Assembly (NCBI GenBank): GCA_900314795.1
Contig: OMWP01000025.1
Span: forward strand, 1 to 32,782
Reading direction: 5' to 3'
DNA: 32,782 nt
Origin: an uncultured Eubacteriales bacterium
GTDB taxonomy: Bacteria; Bacillota; Clostridia; Oscillospirales; Acutalibacteraceae
In this document: positions 31,907 to 32,782 of the stretch, piece by piece
How the letters are laid out: each line of letters starts with the position of its first letter
Position numbering within the stretch: position 1 is the stretch's first letter
The notes under the pieces: model-generated
What the model was told of the DNA's origin: nothing
Database searches by the model: none
Seen by the model: the letters and a program-made list of their open reading frames with translations, nothing else
Translations under genes and position numbers: made by a program

Positions 31907-32460
31907 TGAAAACCGAACGAGAAAAAATGACAAATGCCGAACCCTTTTTGACGAACGATCCTCAACTCATGGAGGACAAGAAAAACGCGCGGATCCTTTG
32001 TTCCCGTTTTAATGATTCGCCCGAGGATGAATCTGTCAGAAAGTCAATACTGAAAGAATTGCTGGGAAGCTGCACAGAAAACATCGCCGTAAAACCTCCG
32101 TTTCACTGCGACTACGGATATAACATCTTTGTGGGCGATGATTTTTTCATGAACTTTGACTGTGTATTTCTGGACGCCGCTCCGATCAGAATAGGCACAA
32201 ATTGTATGATAGGACCAAAAACGTGTATTTACGCAATCGGTCATCCTCTTGACGCGGAAGGACGAAGAAAAAAGATCGGTATTCCTAAGCCCGTCAATAT
32301 TGGTGATAACGTCTGGATCGGAGGAGGGGTAACGATACTCCCCGGTGTCACGATCGGCGATAACACTGTTGTTGCCGCGGCTTCTGTTGTGACAAAATCG
32401 TTTCCCGAAAATGTAGTAGTTGCCGGGAATCCGGCACGAATCATTAAGCACCTGAAATAA
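31903..32460 (+). CDS. Sugar O-acetyltransferase of the maltose/galactoside (hexapeptide) family
   Basis: A 185-residue left-handed beta-helix acyltransferase. The N-terminal part (about 10-70) matches the Mac domain of maltose acetyltransferases. The hexapeptide repeats include GDNVWIGGGVTILPGVTIGD and NTVVAAASVVTKSFP. The catalytic His is in YAIGHPLDAEGR. Such enzymes acetylate sugars with acetyl-CoA in the cytoplasm. AAGGA serves as ribosome binding site. It overlaps the GNAT gene. The N-terminal 10 residues are Lys/Glu-rich and could belong to a shorter product from an internal ATG. Confidence 0.9.
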   Translation: MMKTEREKMTNAEPFLTNDPQLMEDKKNARILCSRFNDSPEDESVRKSILKELLGSCTENIAVKPPFHCDYGYNIFVGDDFFMNFDCVFLDAAPIRIGTNCMIGPKTCIYAIGHPLDAEGRRKKIGIPKPVNIGDNVWIGGGVTILPGVTIGDNTVVAAASVVTKSFPENVVVAGNPARIIKHLK

Positions 32461-32517
32461 AACAATGGGCAAGTCAGCGCAATTAAATTAAATAGTCAGT
32501 CGATAAGGAGAGTAATT

Positions 32518-32562
32518 ATGAGTAGAAAACTTATATTTATGGATTTGTTACTATATAAATGA
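32518..32562 (+). pseudogene. First codons of a HAD-type hydrolase, cut off
   Basis: After a good AAGGAGA the frame reads MSRKLIFMDL and then LLLYK and a stop. The first ten residues are those of a typical Cof-type HAD hydrolase (R-K-L-I-F-x-D-x-D-G-T), but the sequence leaves the family right before the second Asp. The break is near 32548. An insertion or deletion has removed the rest. Confidence 0.55.
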
Positions 32563-32782
32563 AAAGGCAAGTGCTATCGGTAGTGAATCGATTTTGTTCG
32601 TGGGTTCAAAACTCCGGCAGATTTGGTGTTCGAGGGTTCAAAACTGTACGGATTTTGAGCGAAAAAAATCTTTTTTGTACATCAATCATAACCACCCGTA
32701 AAACGGGTGGTTTGCTCTGGGGCTATAAGCCCCTGTTACTGACCCGCGTCTCAAGGCGCGGGCTTTAACTTTGTTCAAGCCT
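32563..32782. mobile_element. Hairpin-rich tail, possibly the end of an insertion element
   Basis: No gene is visible. The left part (32590-32660) has two imperfect direct repeats (GTTCGTGGGTTCAAAACT and GTTCGAGGGTTCAAAACT) that look like tRNA T-arms. Then come three strong hairpins in a row: AACCACCCGT/ACGGGTGGTT (32690-32712), GGGGCT/AGCCCC (32719-32733) and CCCGCG/CGCGGG (32743-32762), followed by CTTTAACTTTG. Such hairpin clusters occur at ends of IS200/IS605-like elements and their guide RNAs. The assignment is tentative because the region is cut by the window edge. Confidence 0.35.

Noticed and set aside
32590-32660. CRISPR array suggested by two spaced repeats
   Set aside because: Only two imperfect copies, T-arm-like, with no cas gene in the window.
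26755-32782. A complete bacterial ubiquitin-conjugation (E1-E2-E3 or JAB) operon around the ubiquitin gene
   Set aside because: None of the neighbouring genes resembles E1, E2, E3 or a deubiquitinase, and the ubiquitin lacks its Gly-Gly end.

Overview
The window looks like chromosomal DNA of a gut or rumen Firmicute of the class Clostridia, most likely a Ruminococcus-like member of the Oscillospiraceae. The signs are Gram-positive-type ribosome binding sites (AAGGAGG), an ECF-type vitamin transporter with an RNA-controlled folate S component, LicD, LCP and YfhO envelope genes, a DUF5711 protein, a ClpE-like ATPase, and a secreted protein ending in a type I dockerin. No species name can be fixed from the sequence alone.

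Layout. Positions 1-870: the end of a dispersed hairpin repeat, a terminator and thrH. Positions 873-1612: folT (minus strand) behind a probable tetrahydrofolate riboswitch. Positions 1825-8395: a tightly coupled minus-strand operon yfhO - pepV - DUF975 - glycosyltransferase 2 - licD, probably for envelope glycopolymer decoration. Positions 8562-11106: yfbR-like nucleotidase, LCP ligase and GtrA-family genes on the plus strand. Positions 11165-12814: an alpha-amylase-family enzyme fused to DUF1653. Positions 12956-14582: a small membrane protein, a lipoprotein and a formate/nitrite transporter. Positions 14814-26652: a long plus-strand housekeeping run with ruvCAB, a methyltransferase, ecfA1-ecfA2-ecfT-truA, DUF5711, cvpA, a CDP-alcohol phosphatidyltransferase and clpE-like. 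It ends at a tRNA-Gln gene (26755-26829).

From the tRNA-Gln gene to the right edge the character changes to an accessory island with relics. These are the 3' end of a conjugative VirB4-type ATPase, a 271-bp MITE-like element inserted in its last codons, a tRNA-like fragment, a small ORF broken by a stop, the first codons of a HAD hydrolase, and a hairpin cluster at the edge.

The main discovery is at 27972-30038. It encodes a secreted protein with a signal peptide, an almost unchanged eukaryotic ubiquitin (65 of 76 residues identical to human ubiquitin by eye, ending RLRGE instead of RLRGG), a beta-helix-like region and a C-terminal dockerin. Divergent from it is a LytTR-type regulator with an NTF2/SnoaL-like N-terminus. 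Between them lie two 13-bp direct repeats exactly 21 bp apart, placed as a LytTR operator just upstream of the ubiquitin-gene promoter and over the -35 box of the regulator gene. This suggests a self-contained, regulated module that exports a ubiquitin mimic.

A second theme is folate or vitamin uptake. The FolT S component, under a THF riboswitch, probably shares the EcfA1-EcfA2-EcfT energising module encoded about 17 kb away.
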